From: RYN-124 sp033851845
GTDB lineage: Bacteria > Actinomycetota > Actinomycetes > Mycobacteriales > SCTD01
Length of the DNA: 64,000 bases
Assembly (NCBI GenBank): GCA_033851845.1
Contig: JAWWOH010000036.1
Location: 23,459-87,458 of the forward strand
Direction: 5' to 3'
Shown: positions 42,030 through 49,049 of the stretch, piece by piece
How positions within the stretch are numbered: position 1 is the first letter of the stretch
How the letters are laid out: the number at the start of each line of letters is the position of its first letter
Program-made: the position numbers and the translations under genes
Notes under the pieces: model-generated
Told to the model about the DNA's origin: nothing
What the model saw: the letters and a program-made list of their open reading frames with translations, nothing else
Database searches by the model: none

Positions 42030-43531
42030 GCCGCAGCACTCCAGGACGAGGCGGACCAGGACGACGCGCTCCACGATGAGGCCGACCACGAGGAGGCGGT
42101 CCAGCTCTCGCCGTTCCAGGTCGCCCCGGACCACGACGACGCGGACCACGAAGAGGCGCTCCACGACGAGGCACTCCAGGAGGAGGCCGACCACGAGGAG
42201 GCATCGAACGTGCCCTCACCGGTGAGGTCGCCGCCGCCGTCGAGCGCGGCGCCGTCCGGACCGGAGACGAGCTTGTCGGTCGGGTCGAGCAGCCCCCGGC
42301 CGTCGCGCAAGCCGGGCAGGTCGCGCGCCGAGGCGCGCAGCGAGGCCTTGACCTGGGCAGGGGTGGCGGTCGGGTGCGCCTGCAGCAACAGGGCGGCGGC
42401 GCCGCTCACGACCGCGGTCGCCTGGCTGGTGCCGGTGCCGCGCCACAGGCCACCGCCGGCGTACGCCGAGGGGTTCTGCCGGGCAACGAGGGCGTCCTCG
42501 GGCAGCACGCCGAGGACGCTGACGCCGTTGGCGACGAGGTCGGGCTTCTGCACGCCGGCCGCGACGGCGCTGCCGCTGAACGGCGCGACGACCGGCTTCT
42601 TGCCCTTGAGGTCGGCTGCACCGACGGTCAGCGCCCGCGGGTCGAAGCCCGGGTCCCCCACCTCGTCGGCGCTGTTGCCGGCCGAGACGACCGGCACGAC
42701 GCCGGCCTGCGCCACCCGCTCGACCGCCGCGTTCAGCGGGTCGGCGCCGTAGCCGTTGCCGGGCCGGCTGTGGCTGAAGGACAGGTTGGCGATGTCGATC
42801 GTGTCCGCGTGCGCCGTGACCCAGTCCAGACCGGCGACGACCGAGGACAGCGACGTCTCGCCAGAGGCGTCGGCGACCTTCACGACCACGACGGTCGCGG
42901 CGGGCGCGATGCCGACGGCCATGTTGCCCGTGCCCTCCACCGGGCCGCCGGCGACAAGGCTGGCCATGAACGTCCCGTGCCCGTGGCCGTCACCGAACCG
43001 GCCGGACGTGACCGGCGCGGCACCCGTGGTGAGCGGGGACGTGTCGACGCCGTCGACGAGCCGGCCCGACGCGCGGTCGAGCGCCTGGGTGTCCGCGACG
43101 CCCGTGTCGACGATGGCGACCGTCACGCCACGACCGGAGCCCTTCTTGCCGGCCGATCCGCCGAGGCCGTCCGCGGCCGAGACGCCGGTGCCACTTCCGC
43201 CGGGCCGGCCGGACAGCACCACCCGGTCGTCGGGGAAGACGCCCAGGACGCCGCGGGCTGCTGCCAGCCGGGCCAGCGCAGCCGGCGTACCGCGAACCAC
43301 GGCCTCGCTGATCGCGTGCAGCTCCTGCCGCACCGAGACGCCCGGCACCGAGACGGCGGCACCGTCGTAGGCCACGACCGCCTGCAGCACCGGACCACTC
43401 CCGGCGGTCAGCGTGGTCGCGCCGAGCAGCGCGACCAGCGTCAGGGACACGCCGGAACGGCGGGCCACGGCGGGGAAGACGGACAAAGCAGGGCTCCAGG
43501 GCGGGCGGGGCATACCGAATCTGTTGCTCAC
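42014..43531 (-). CDS. Secreted S8 (subtilisin-like) serine peptidase with SASSW-repeat tail
   Basis: 505 residues from GTG 43531 (ATG 43513 is an alternative). A signal peptide (SLTLVALLGATTLTAGSG) is followed by a short propeptide-like region and the subtilase domain. Asp142 is in VTVAIVDTGVAD, His185 in GHGHGTFMASLVAG, the oxyanion Asn286 in VVSAGN and Ser369 in GTGTSQATAVVSGAA, so the triad is complete. From residue 443 the tail is about 12 tandem pentapeptides of the type S-A-S-S-W, ending WPAS. Such Trp/Ser repeat tails occur on other actinobacterial subtilases; surface or polymer binding is a guess. It is the first gene of the operon with the membrane sensor and kinase. Confidence 0.92.
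   Translation of the reverse strand: MSNRFGMPRPPWSPALSVFPAVARRSGVSLTLVALLGATTLTAGSGPVLQAVVAYDGAAVSVPGVSVRQELHAISEAVVRGTPAALARLAAARGVLGVFPDDRVVLSGRPGGSGTGVSAADGLGGSAGKKGSGRGVTVAIVDTGVADTQALDRASGRLVDGVDTSPLTTGAAPVTSGRFGDGHGHGTFMASLVAGGPVEGTGNMAVGIAPAATVVVVKVADASGETSLSSVVAGLDWVTAHADTIDIANLSFSHSRPGNGYGADPLNAAVERVAQAGVVPVVSAGNSADEVGDPGFDPRALTVGAADLKGKKPVVAPFSGSAVAAGVQKPDLVANGVSVLGVLPEDALVARQNPSAYAGGGLWRGTGTSQATAVVSGAAALLLQAHPTATPAQVKASLRASARDLPGLRDGRGLLDPTDKLVSGPDGAALDGGGDLTGEGTFDASSWSASSWSASSWSASSWSASSWSGATWNGESWTASSWSASSWSASSWSASSWSAAAWPAS
42032..42204 (-). repeat. 15-bp minisatellite encoding SASSW pentapeptides
   Basis: About 12 imperfect 15-nt units of the type CCAGGACGAGGCGGA (plus strand) form the 3' end of the protease gene. 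Each encodes Ser-x-Ser/Ala-Ser-Trp on the minus strand. Third-position variation shows selection for the protein motif rather than recent slippage alone. The unit length (15) keeps the frame, so copy number could vary safely. Confidence 0.8.
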
Positions 43532-43740
43532 ACGTCGGCATCTGCCGGGCCCGACTCCAGCGTTCGCGGCGCTTGTCCCCCGTTCGGCCTACTGCACCTG
43601 CCCGCGCCACGCTCGGCCGGTCGGGTCAGTCGATCTGTGCCCGGGACTACAGCCACGGTGGGTAGCGGCCGAGACAGAGAGTGAACGGCGCGCCCAGGCG
43701 CGCTGACATGAAGTGCCGAACACATGACACGGAGGACGCG

Positions 43741-44436
43741 GTGGCAGCCGGTCTCGACCACGCGATCGACAGCATCCCGGCCCAGGGCACGTCGGAAGAC
43801 GCCCCTGGCTTCACGGCGATGGTCGTCGACGACCACCCGCTCGTCCGCGAGTCGATGGTGGCGCGACTGAAGATGATGGGTGCCCGCGAGGTCGTCGAGG
43901 CCGCCACCATCGGTGAGGCCCGCGCCCGCGCCAACCTGTCCGGCCCCCGTGAGCTCTGCGTCCTCGACCTCGGCCTGCCCGATGGCTCCGGCCTCGACCT
44001 GCTCGCCGACCTGCGCTCCGCCGGCTGGCAGCGGCTCGTCGTGCTGTCCGCCGCCGACGACCCGTACTCGGTCCGCGCCGCCTTCGTGGCCGGCGCCCAG
44101 GGCTACCTGCTCAAGTCCGCCTCCCCGCTCGTCGTGGCTGACGGCGTACGCCGCGTCCTCGACGGCGGCGTGTACGCCGACCCGTCGGTCGCCTCGCTGC
44201 TGGCCGCGGGCCTGCGCGGTGGTCCGGTCGACACCGGCGTCTCCGAGCTGTCCGGTCGCGAGATCGAGGTGCTCCGACTCGTCGCCGACGGCCAGTCGAA
44301 CAAGCAGATCGGCGACGTCCTCGGCCTGTCGGCCCTGACCGTCAAGAGCCACCTGGCCCGAATCGCCCGCAAGCTGGGCACCGGCGACCGCGCCGAGATG
44401 GTCGCGCTCGCCATGCGCGCCGGCGTCATCCGCTAA
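43741..44436 (+). CDS. LuxR/NarL-family response regulator
   Basis: 231 residues from GTG 43741, chosen because GGAGG lies 5 nt upstream; longer in-frame starts at 43681 and 43708 exist. Receiver domain: FTAMVVDDHPLVRESM (D30, D31), phosphoacceptor D76 in CVLDLGLPDGSGLDLL, and the conserved lysine in YLLKSASP. The C-terminal HTH reads LSGREIEVLRLVADGQSNKQIGDVLGLSALTVKSHLARIARKLGTGDRAEMV. It is divergent from the protease/sensor/kinase operon (209-nt gap) and matches a HisKA_3 kinase in class, so it is the likely regulator of that locus. Confidence 0.92.
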   Translation: MAAGLDHAIDSIPAQGTSEDAPGFTAMVVDDHPLVRESMVARLKMMGAREVVEAATIGEARARANLSGPRELCVLDLGLPDGSGLDLLADLRSAGWQRLVVLSAADDPYSVRAAFVAGAQGYLLKSASPLVVADGVRRVLDGGVYADPSVASLLAAGLRGGPVDTGVSELSGREIEVLRLVADGQSNKQIGDVLGLSALTVKSHLARIARKLGTGDRAEMVALAMRAGVIR

Positions 44437-44445
44437 CACCCTCGA

Positions 44446-44580
44446 CTTACGTCCGAGGCTCTGGCCGCCCGAGCGACCCCGGACTCGGACGCAACCGCCC
44501 GGCTGCGGAGCCACGCACGTTCGCTTCGCGCTTACGTCCGAGGCTCTGGCTGCGCCGGCGACCGCTGACTCGGACGCAAG
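44446..44580. repeat. Two copies of an intergenic palindromic repeat
   Basis: The 20-mer CTTACGTCCGAGGCTCTGGC occurs at 44446-44465 and again at 44531-44550. Each copy is followed by CTCGGACGCAA (44484-44494) or CTCGGACGCAAG (44569-44580), which is the reverse complement of its first 12 bases apart from one A/C mismatch. Each unit of about 50 nt can therefore fold into a hairpin, and the two stand 36 nt apart in the 212-nt gap between the regulator and ribonuclease D genes. They may be terminators of the regulator gene or members of a genome-wide palindromic repeat family. Confidence 0.7.
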
Positions 44581-44636
44581 GGGTGACCGCGGGGGCGCGT
44601 TCGGGCGCCTTCCGGGCTTTCCGGGGGGTTCCGCCG

Positions 44637-44642
44637 TACGCT
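44637..44642 (+). promoter_or_regulatory. -10 element TACGCT, leaderless start of rnd
   Basis: TACGCT plus 6 nt leads to GTG 44649, with +1 exactly on the start codon. It supports this GTG over the upstream in-frame ATG at 44583. Confidence 0.55.
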
Positions 44643-44648
44643 CCTGCC

Positions 44649-45968
44649 GTGACATCGACCCTGCCGGGTCACGAGGAGGGCGTGTCCGGCGACCCCCCCG
44701 GCACCGAGCCCACCGGGCCCGAGCCCGAGCTGCTGCTCACGCCGCGCGACGGCGTCCCACCGGTCACCGAGGATGCTGCCCGGCTCGCCGAGGTCATCGA
44801 GCGGTTCGCCGCCGGCCGAGGCCCGATCGCGGTCGATGCCGAGCGCGCGTCGGGCTACCGCTACTCCCAGCGCGCGTACCTGGTCCAGCTGCGCCGGGAC
44901 GGGGCGGGCACCGCGCTGATCGACCCGATCGGCTGCCCGGACCTGTCGGCCCTGTCGGCCGTGCTCCAGGGCGACGAGTGGATCCTGCACGCCGCCTCGC
45001 AGGACCTCGCCTGCCTGGCCGAGGTCGGCATGGTGCCGCCGCGGATCTTCGACACGGAGCTGGCCGGCCGGCTGGCCGGGTTCGAGCGGGTCGGCCTGGG
45101 CGCCATGGTGGAGAACGTCCTCGGCATCCGGCTGGAGAAGGGGCACTCGGCGGCCGACTGGTCCACCCGACCGCTGCCCGACTCGTGGCTGGCCTACGCC
45201 GCGCTCGACGTCGAGGTGCTCATCGAGCTGCGCGACCGGATCGAGTCCGAGCTGACCGCGCAGGGCAAGCTCGCGTGGGCGCACGAGGAGTTCGAGGCGG
45301 TGCTGCGCGCGCCCGCAGCCGCGCCGCGCACCGACCCGTGGCGGCGCACATCGGGCATCCACCGGCTGCGCAGCAGGCGCCAGCTCGCCGGCGTACGCGC
45401 TCTGTGGGAGGCCCGCGACGCGATGGCCCGCCGCCGCGACACCGCGCCCGGCCGGATCCTGCCCGACGCGGCGATCATCGCCGCGGTCGCGGCCGCCCCC
45501 GCCTCCCCCGCGGAGCTGCTGGCCCTCCCGGTCTTCGGCGGCCGGGCCACCAGGCGGCACGTCGAGACGTGGTTCGGGGCGCTGGCCGATGCGGCCCGCC
45601 TGCCCGAGGACCAGCTCCCCCTGCCGCTGCCGTCCGGGGACGGCCCCCCGCCGCCCAACCGCTGGGCCGAGCGCGACCCCGTGGCGGCTCGCCGGCTGGC
45701 GCGCGTACGCGCCGTCGTCACGGCCTTGGCCGAGGCGCACACCATGCCCGCCGAGAACCTCATCCAGCCCGAGGCCGTCCGCCGGCTGGCCTGGCAACCG
45801 CCCGCCGACCCGACCGAGGCGTCGGTCGCGAGGGCCCTGACGAGGTCCGGCGCGCGCGGCTGGCAGGTTGGCATCGTCGCGAGTCCGCTGGCGGCGGTGC
45901 TGCCGGACCCCCCGGAGCCGGCAACGACCGACGCGGCGGGCGACCCTGAGGACCTCGGCGACGCGTGA
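44649..45968 (+). CDS. rnd: Ribonuclease D-like 3'-5' exonuclease with HRDC domains
   Basis: 439 residues. The DEDD exonuclease domain begins at IAVDAERASGYRYSQRAYLVQLRR (D-x-E, Exo I). ILHAASQDLACL (Exo II) and FDTELAGRLAGFERVGLGAMVENVLG follow, then SAADWSTRPLPDSWLAYAALDVEVLIEL (Exo III, Y...D). Helical HRDC-type repeats come after (RQLAGVRALWEARDAMARRRDTAPGRILPDAAIIAAV and a second at the C terminus). It trims 3' ends of structured RNAs such as tRNA precursors. Placement next to DUF3000/hemE and dxs agrees with the mycobacterial Rv2681 locus. The stop overlaps the next gene's GTG by 4 nt. Confidence 0.92.
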   Translation: MTSTLPGHEEGVSGDPPGTEPTGPEPELLLTPRDGVPPVTEDAARLAEVIERFAAGRGPIAVDAERASGYRYSQRAYLVQLRRDGAGTALIDPIGCPDLSALSAVLQGDEWILHAASQDLACLAEVGMVPPRIFDTELAGRLAGFERVGLGAMVENVLGIRLEKGHSAADWSTRPLPDSWLAYAALDVEVLIELRDRIESELTAQGKLAWAHEEFEAVLRAPAAAPRTDPWRRTSGIHRLRSRRQLAGVRALWEARDAMARRRDTAPGRILPDAAIIAAVAAAPASPAELLALPVFGGRATRRHVETWFGALADAARLPEDQLPLPLPSGDGPPPPNRWAERDPVAARRLARVRAVVTALAEAHTMPAENLIQPEAVRRLAWQPPADPTEASVARALTRSGARGWQVGIVASPLAAVLPDPPEPATTDAAGDPEDLGDA

Positions 45969-46486
45969 AGCTCGTAGGAGATCGGGTCGCGCTGATCCCG
46001 GTGCCGCATGCGCTGTCCGTCGCGGTCGTCGGCGGTGCGGGCCTGGTCGATGCGGTGGCCCGCGCCGGGCTGACCGCAGCGCCCGGCTGGCCGCACGCCG
46101 ACACCGCCGACGCGCTGCGGCCGCTGGCCGAGCACGGCGGGCCCGGTCCCGCTCACGGGACGTTTCTCATCACGGTGGACGGCGAGCTGCTCGGCGAGTG
46201 CGGCTGGCTGGGCGGCCCGGACGACCGGGGCGACGTCGAGATCGGCTACGGCCTCGCCGGCCCGGCCCGCGGCCGCGGGATCGGGACCGAAGCGGTGGGC
46301 GTCCTGGCCGCATGGGTCGAGCGGCAGCCGGGGGTAAGCCGGATCACAGCGGACGCCCTCATCGGCAACGCGCCGTCGCGTCGGGTCCTCGAGCGGCTGG
46401 GCTTTCGCGCCGACGTCGAGCACCCGCCGTACATCACCTATGTCCGTGACGCACCGCACATCGCCGCGGCCAGCAGGTCAAGTTAG
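45965..46486 (+). CDS. GNAT family N-acetyltransferase
   Basis: 173 residues of the acetyltransferase_3/RimJ type. VEIGYGLAGPARGRGIGTEAVGVLAAWV is the acetyl-CoA binding motif (G-R-G-I-G-T). ITADALIGNAPSRRVLERLGFRAD is the C-terminal signature (N-x-x-S-x-R-V-L-E-R-L-G-F). Acceptor unknown. GTG 45965 overlaps the rnd stop (GTGA), so the two are coupled. Its TAG stop lies inside the possible DtxR-like box of the ZIP gene. Confidence 0.88.
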   Translation: MKLVGDRVALIPVPHALSVAVVGGAGLVDAVARAGLTAAPGWPHADTADALRPLAEHGGPGPAHGTFLITVDGELLGECGWLGGPDDRGDVEIGYGLAGPARGRGIGTEAVGVLAAWVERQPGVSRITADALIGNAPSRRVLERLGFRADVEHPPYITYVRDAPHIAAASRSS

Positions 46487-46496
46487 GCTGCCCTAA
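46483..46496. promoter_or_regulatory. Possible DtxR/IdeR-type metal-regulator box TTAGG-N4-CCTAA
   Basis: TTAGGCTGCCCTAA is an inverted repeat (TTAGG/CCTAA) that keeps the outer arm of the 19-bp DtxR/IdeR consensus; I count 13 of 19 matches when the full consensus is laid over it. It ends 21 nt before the start of a ZIP metal-transporter gene, where a metal-dependent repressor would act. Confidence 0.45.
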
Positions 46497-46517
46497 GCCG
46501 ATCGAGGGAGTCACGCT

Positions 46518-47375
46518 GTGGGAACCGGCCGGACGCTGCTGCTCGGGGGGATCGCGGGCGCGACGATCCTGCTCGGGATGCCGATGGGCCGGATGCGGAC
46601 ACCGGCACCGCGGCTGCGTCAGCTGCTGAACGCCGTGGCCATCGGGATCCTGCTGTTCCTGCTCTGGGACGTGCTCGCGGGGGCGTTCGAGCCGATCGAC
46701 GAGGCGCTCAGGAGCTACCACCAGGGCAACGGGGGTCTCGGCGAGGCAGTCGGCTACGCCGCGCTGTTCTTCGCAGGTCTCACCATCGGCCTGATGGCCC
46801 TCGTCTACTACGAGCGGCGGCTCAGCGCCGCCGGCACGAAGCGGTTCGGCCCCGGCACGATGGCCGTCGGCGAGCTGGACGCCCGCACCGCCGGCATCTC
46901 GTCGTGGTCACCCGCCCGGCGGCTCGCCCTGCTGATCGCCGTGGGGATCGGCCTGCACAACTTCGCGGAGGGCCTGGCGATCGGCTCCTCGGCCGCGAGC
47001 GGCGACATCGCCCTTGCCACCCTGCTGGTCATCGGCTTCGGACTGCACAACGCGACCGAGGGCTTCGGCATCGTCGCGCCGCTTGCGGCGGACCGCGCCG
47101 CCGACGAGGACCGGCCGAGCTGGGCGTTCCTGCTCGGACTGGCGTTGATCGGCGGTGGTCCGACGTTCGCCGGGACCGCGATCGGCCACGCGGTCACGAA
47201 CGTGCCGCTCTCCGTCGCGTTCCTGACGCTTGCCGCCGGGTCGATCCTGTACGTCGTGGTGCAGCTCCTGGGCCTCGCCAACCGCGGCCGCAAGGACCTG
47301 CTGGGCTGGGGTCTGCTGCTCGGCCTGGCGGCCGGCTTCATCACCGACATGGTCGTCACTGCTGCCGGGGTCTGA
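46518..47375 (+). CDS. ZIP family divalent-metal transporter
   Basis: 285 residues with about eight transmembrane helices. The two metal-site helices carry IGLHNFAEGLAIGSS (H-N-x-x-E-G) and GLHNATEGFGIVAPL (H-N-x-x-E-G), which are the ZIP signatures for Zn/Fe/Mn uptake. A cytoplasmic loop between helices 3 and 4 is short and not His-rich. GTG 46518 has GAGGGAG 7 nt upstream. The TTAGG-N4-CCTAA element just upstream suggests metal-responsive control. A strong hairpin follows the stop. Confidence 0.9.
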   Translation: MGTGRTLLLGGIAGATILLGMPMGRMRTPAPRLRQLLNAVAIGILLFLLWDVLAGAFEPIDEALRSYHQGNGGLGEAVGYAALFFAGLTIGLMALVYYERRLSAAGTKRFGPGTMAVGELDARTAGISSWSPARRLALLIAVGIGLHNFAEGLAIGSSAASGDIALATLLVIGFGLHNATEGFGIVAPLAADRAADEDRPSWAFLLGLALIGGGPTFAGTAIGHAVTNVPLSVAFLTLAAGSILYVVVQLLGLANRGRKDLLGWGLLLGLAAGFITDMVVTAAGV

Positions 47376-47387
47376 CGACTGCAACCC

Positions 47388-47424
47388 GCTGAGGCCGCGC
47401 CCCCAGTGGGGGCGCGGCCTCAGC
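47388..47424 (+). terminator. Perfect 17-bp hairpin after the ZIP gene
   Basis: GCTGAGGCCGCGCCCCC, loop AGT, then the exact complement GGGGGCGCGGCCTCAGC. It begins 12 nt after the stop. No U-tract follows, as is usual for actinobacterial intrinsic terminators. It is the strongest hairpin I found in the window. Confidence 0.8.
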
Positions 47425-47435
47425 CGGTCAGGATG

Positions 47436-47460
47436 CCGCGCCGCCCCCTCGGCGGCGCGG
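47436..47460. terminator. Second hairpin (10-bp perfect stem) in the same convergent gap
   Basis: CCGCGCCGCC, loop CCCTC, GGCGGCGCGG. It follows the first hairpin by 11 nt and could back up termination from either direction. Confidence 0.55.
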
Positions 47461-47472
47461 AATCGCGGATGG

Positions 47473-47513
47473 GGTGGGTGACCGCGACCCCCCTCGGATC
47501 GCGACCACCCACC
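47473..47513 (-). terminator. Third hairpin, downstream of the small minus-strand gene
   Basis: GGTGGGTGACCGCGA pairs with TCGCGACCACCCACC (13 of 15 positions) around an 11-nt loop. It ends 7 nt from the stop of the 102-residue minus-strand gene and probably terminates it. Confidence 0.55.
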
Positions 47514-47519
47514 CGGTTC

Positions 47520-47828
47520 TCAGGTGCCCTCGGGGCCGGCGTGCCGGCGGGAGAGCAGCCAGCTCTCGAGTGCCGCCATGCCGCGACGGCACTCGTCCTC
47601 GACCTGCGAGCCGACCGGGACGAGTCGGCCCAGGCCGACGGGCGGCCGGTCGTCGAGCGGGAGCAGCGGGCGGGCCTGGCGCTCGTCGAGCACCCGGCGC
47701 AGCGCGATGAGAAGCGTGCCCACGACGATCGCCGCCACCACGATCGTCAGCATCGCCGTCACGTTGGCCTGCACTGCGGTCCCGATCGGCACGCAGCCCT
47801 CCTTCTCGTCGGCCCCCTGGTCTGGCAC
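47520..47828 (-). CDS. Small single-pass membrane protein of unknown function
   Basis: 102 residues from GTG 47828. A short polar N terminus precedes one transmembrane helix (VTAMLTIVVAAIVVGTLLIAL), and a cytoplasmic helical tail follows with RRVLDERQARPLLPLDDRPPVGLGRLVP...CRRGMAALESWLLSRRH. No recognised domain. It stands alone between the ZIP transporter and the two-component system and is followed by its own hairpin. Confidence 0.55.
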   Translation of the reverse strand: MPDQGADEKEGCVPIGTAVQANVTAMLTIVVAAIVVGTLLIALRRVLDERQARPLLPLDDRPPVGLGRLVPVGSQVEDECRRGMAALESWLLSRRHAGPEGT

Positions 47829-47897
47829 GAGTGTGGCCGCCAGGCCGTCCGCCGCGCTCGGGTTTGCCGTAACTGGTGCCGGATTGGCCCGCTCGGA

Positions 47898-49049
47898 CTA
47901 GTCCGCGTCCTGCTCGCGGCGGCAGCCGGGTAGGTCGACCGTGACGGTCAGCCCCCCGCCCGGGCGCGCCTCGGCCGTCACCGCCCCTCCGTGCACGGTG
48001 GTGACAGCCTTCACGATGGACAGGCCCAGGCCCGCGCCGCGGCGCGCCGTACGTGCGACGCCTTGCCGCCGGAACGGCTCGAACAGCCGAGGCACCTCGT
48101 CGGCCGGCACGACCGGGCCGGTGCTCATCACCTGCACACGGGCGCGGTCCTCGACCGTCCCCGCGTCGACCCGCACCCAGCCCCCGTCGACGTTGTGCCG
48201 CACGCCGTTCTCCACCAGGTTGCCGACGAGCCGCTCGAGCAGGCCTCGGTCCCCGAGCACGGCGGCAGGGGCGTACGACGACGTGAGCACGATGCCGCGC
48301 TCCTCGGCCTCACCCTTCACCGCAGACACGGCGAGCGCGCAGATGTCCGCCAGTTCGACCGGCTCGCGCAGCGGCAGGCCGTCGACCGACAGCCGGTCAC
48401 TGCGGGCGAGCAGCAGCAGACTGTCGACCAGCCGGTCCGCCCGCATCGTCGCGTCCCGCACGACCAGCGCGGCTGCGCGCAGGTCCTCGACTCCGGCGCC
48501 GGGATCCGCGAGCGCGACGTCGACCTCGGTGCGCATCACCGCCAGCGGCGTGCGCAGCTCGTGGCTGGCATCCGCCACGAACCGGCGCTGCGCCTCGAAC
48601 GACGCCTGCAACCGGTCGAGCATCGCGTCGAACGTGTCGGCGAGCTCCTTGAGCTCGTCCTCGGGACCGGGCAGCGCGATGCGCGCATCGAGCTGCTCGG
48701 CGGACAGCCGCTGCGCGGTGCTGGTGATCTGCTGGAGCGGGCGCAGCACCCGACCGGCCAGGAAGTAGGCGACCGCGATGCCGAGCGCGCCGACGAACAG
48801 CAGCACGAGCAGGCCCTGGCGGAACAGCGTGCCCAGGGTCTGCGTGCGGAGCCGGTCCTGGAACGTGTCCAGCGCCAGCACGCTCCCGTTGGCCAGCGGG
48901 ACGAACGCGCCGGGCAGGTCGATGCGGTTGGCGAGCAGCGCGCGGTTGGCCAGGTAGAGCGACAGCAGCAACAGCGCCAGGCCCACCGCCGCAGCAACCG
49001 CGCCGTAGACCAGGGTGAGCCGCCAGCGAAGCGTCGTACGTGCCGTCAT
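47898..49049 (-). CDS. HAMP-domain sensor histidine kinase (HisKA type)
   Basis: 383 residues. Two transmembrane helices (about 13-34 and 79-100) enclose a short extracytoplasmic loop of about 45 residues, so sensing may be by small ligands or within the membrane. A HAMP linker follows (RVLRPLQQITSTAQRLSAEQLDARI), then ADASHELRTPLAVMRTEVDVAL (acceptor H163). The ATPase domain has LVGNLVENGVRHN (N box) and RRGAGLGLSIVKAVTTVHGG (G2). A canonical D-x-G-x-G G1 motif is not obvious in QVMSTGPVVPADEVPRLFEPF, which carries S-T-G-P instead; that deserves a check. The start overlaps the regulator stop by 4 nt. Confidence 0.9.
   Translation of the reverse strand: MTARTTLRWRLTLVYGAVAAAVGLALLLLSLYLANRALLANRIDLPGAFVPLANGSVLALDTFQDRLRTQTLGTLFRQGLLVLLFVGALGIAVAYFLAGRVLRPLQQITSTAQRLSAEQLDARIALPGPEDELKELADTFDAMLDRLQASFEAQRRFVADASHELRTPLAVMRTEVDVALADPGAGVEDLRAAALVVRDATMRADRLVDSLLLLARSDRLSVDGLPLREPVELADICALAVSAVKGEAEERGIVLTSSYAPAAVLGDRGLLERLVGNLVENGVRHNVDGGWVRVDAGTVEDRARVQVMSTGPVVPADEVPRLFEPFRRQGVARTARRGAGLGLSIVKAVTTVHGGAVTAEARPGGGLTVTVDLPGCRREQDAD

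Noticed and set aside
42032..42204. Tandem 15-bp units considered as a CRISPR or other repeat array
   Set aside because: There are no spacers; the units are contiguous and encode the SASSW tail of the protease in frame.
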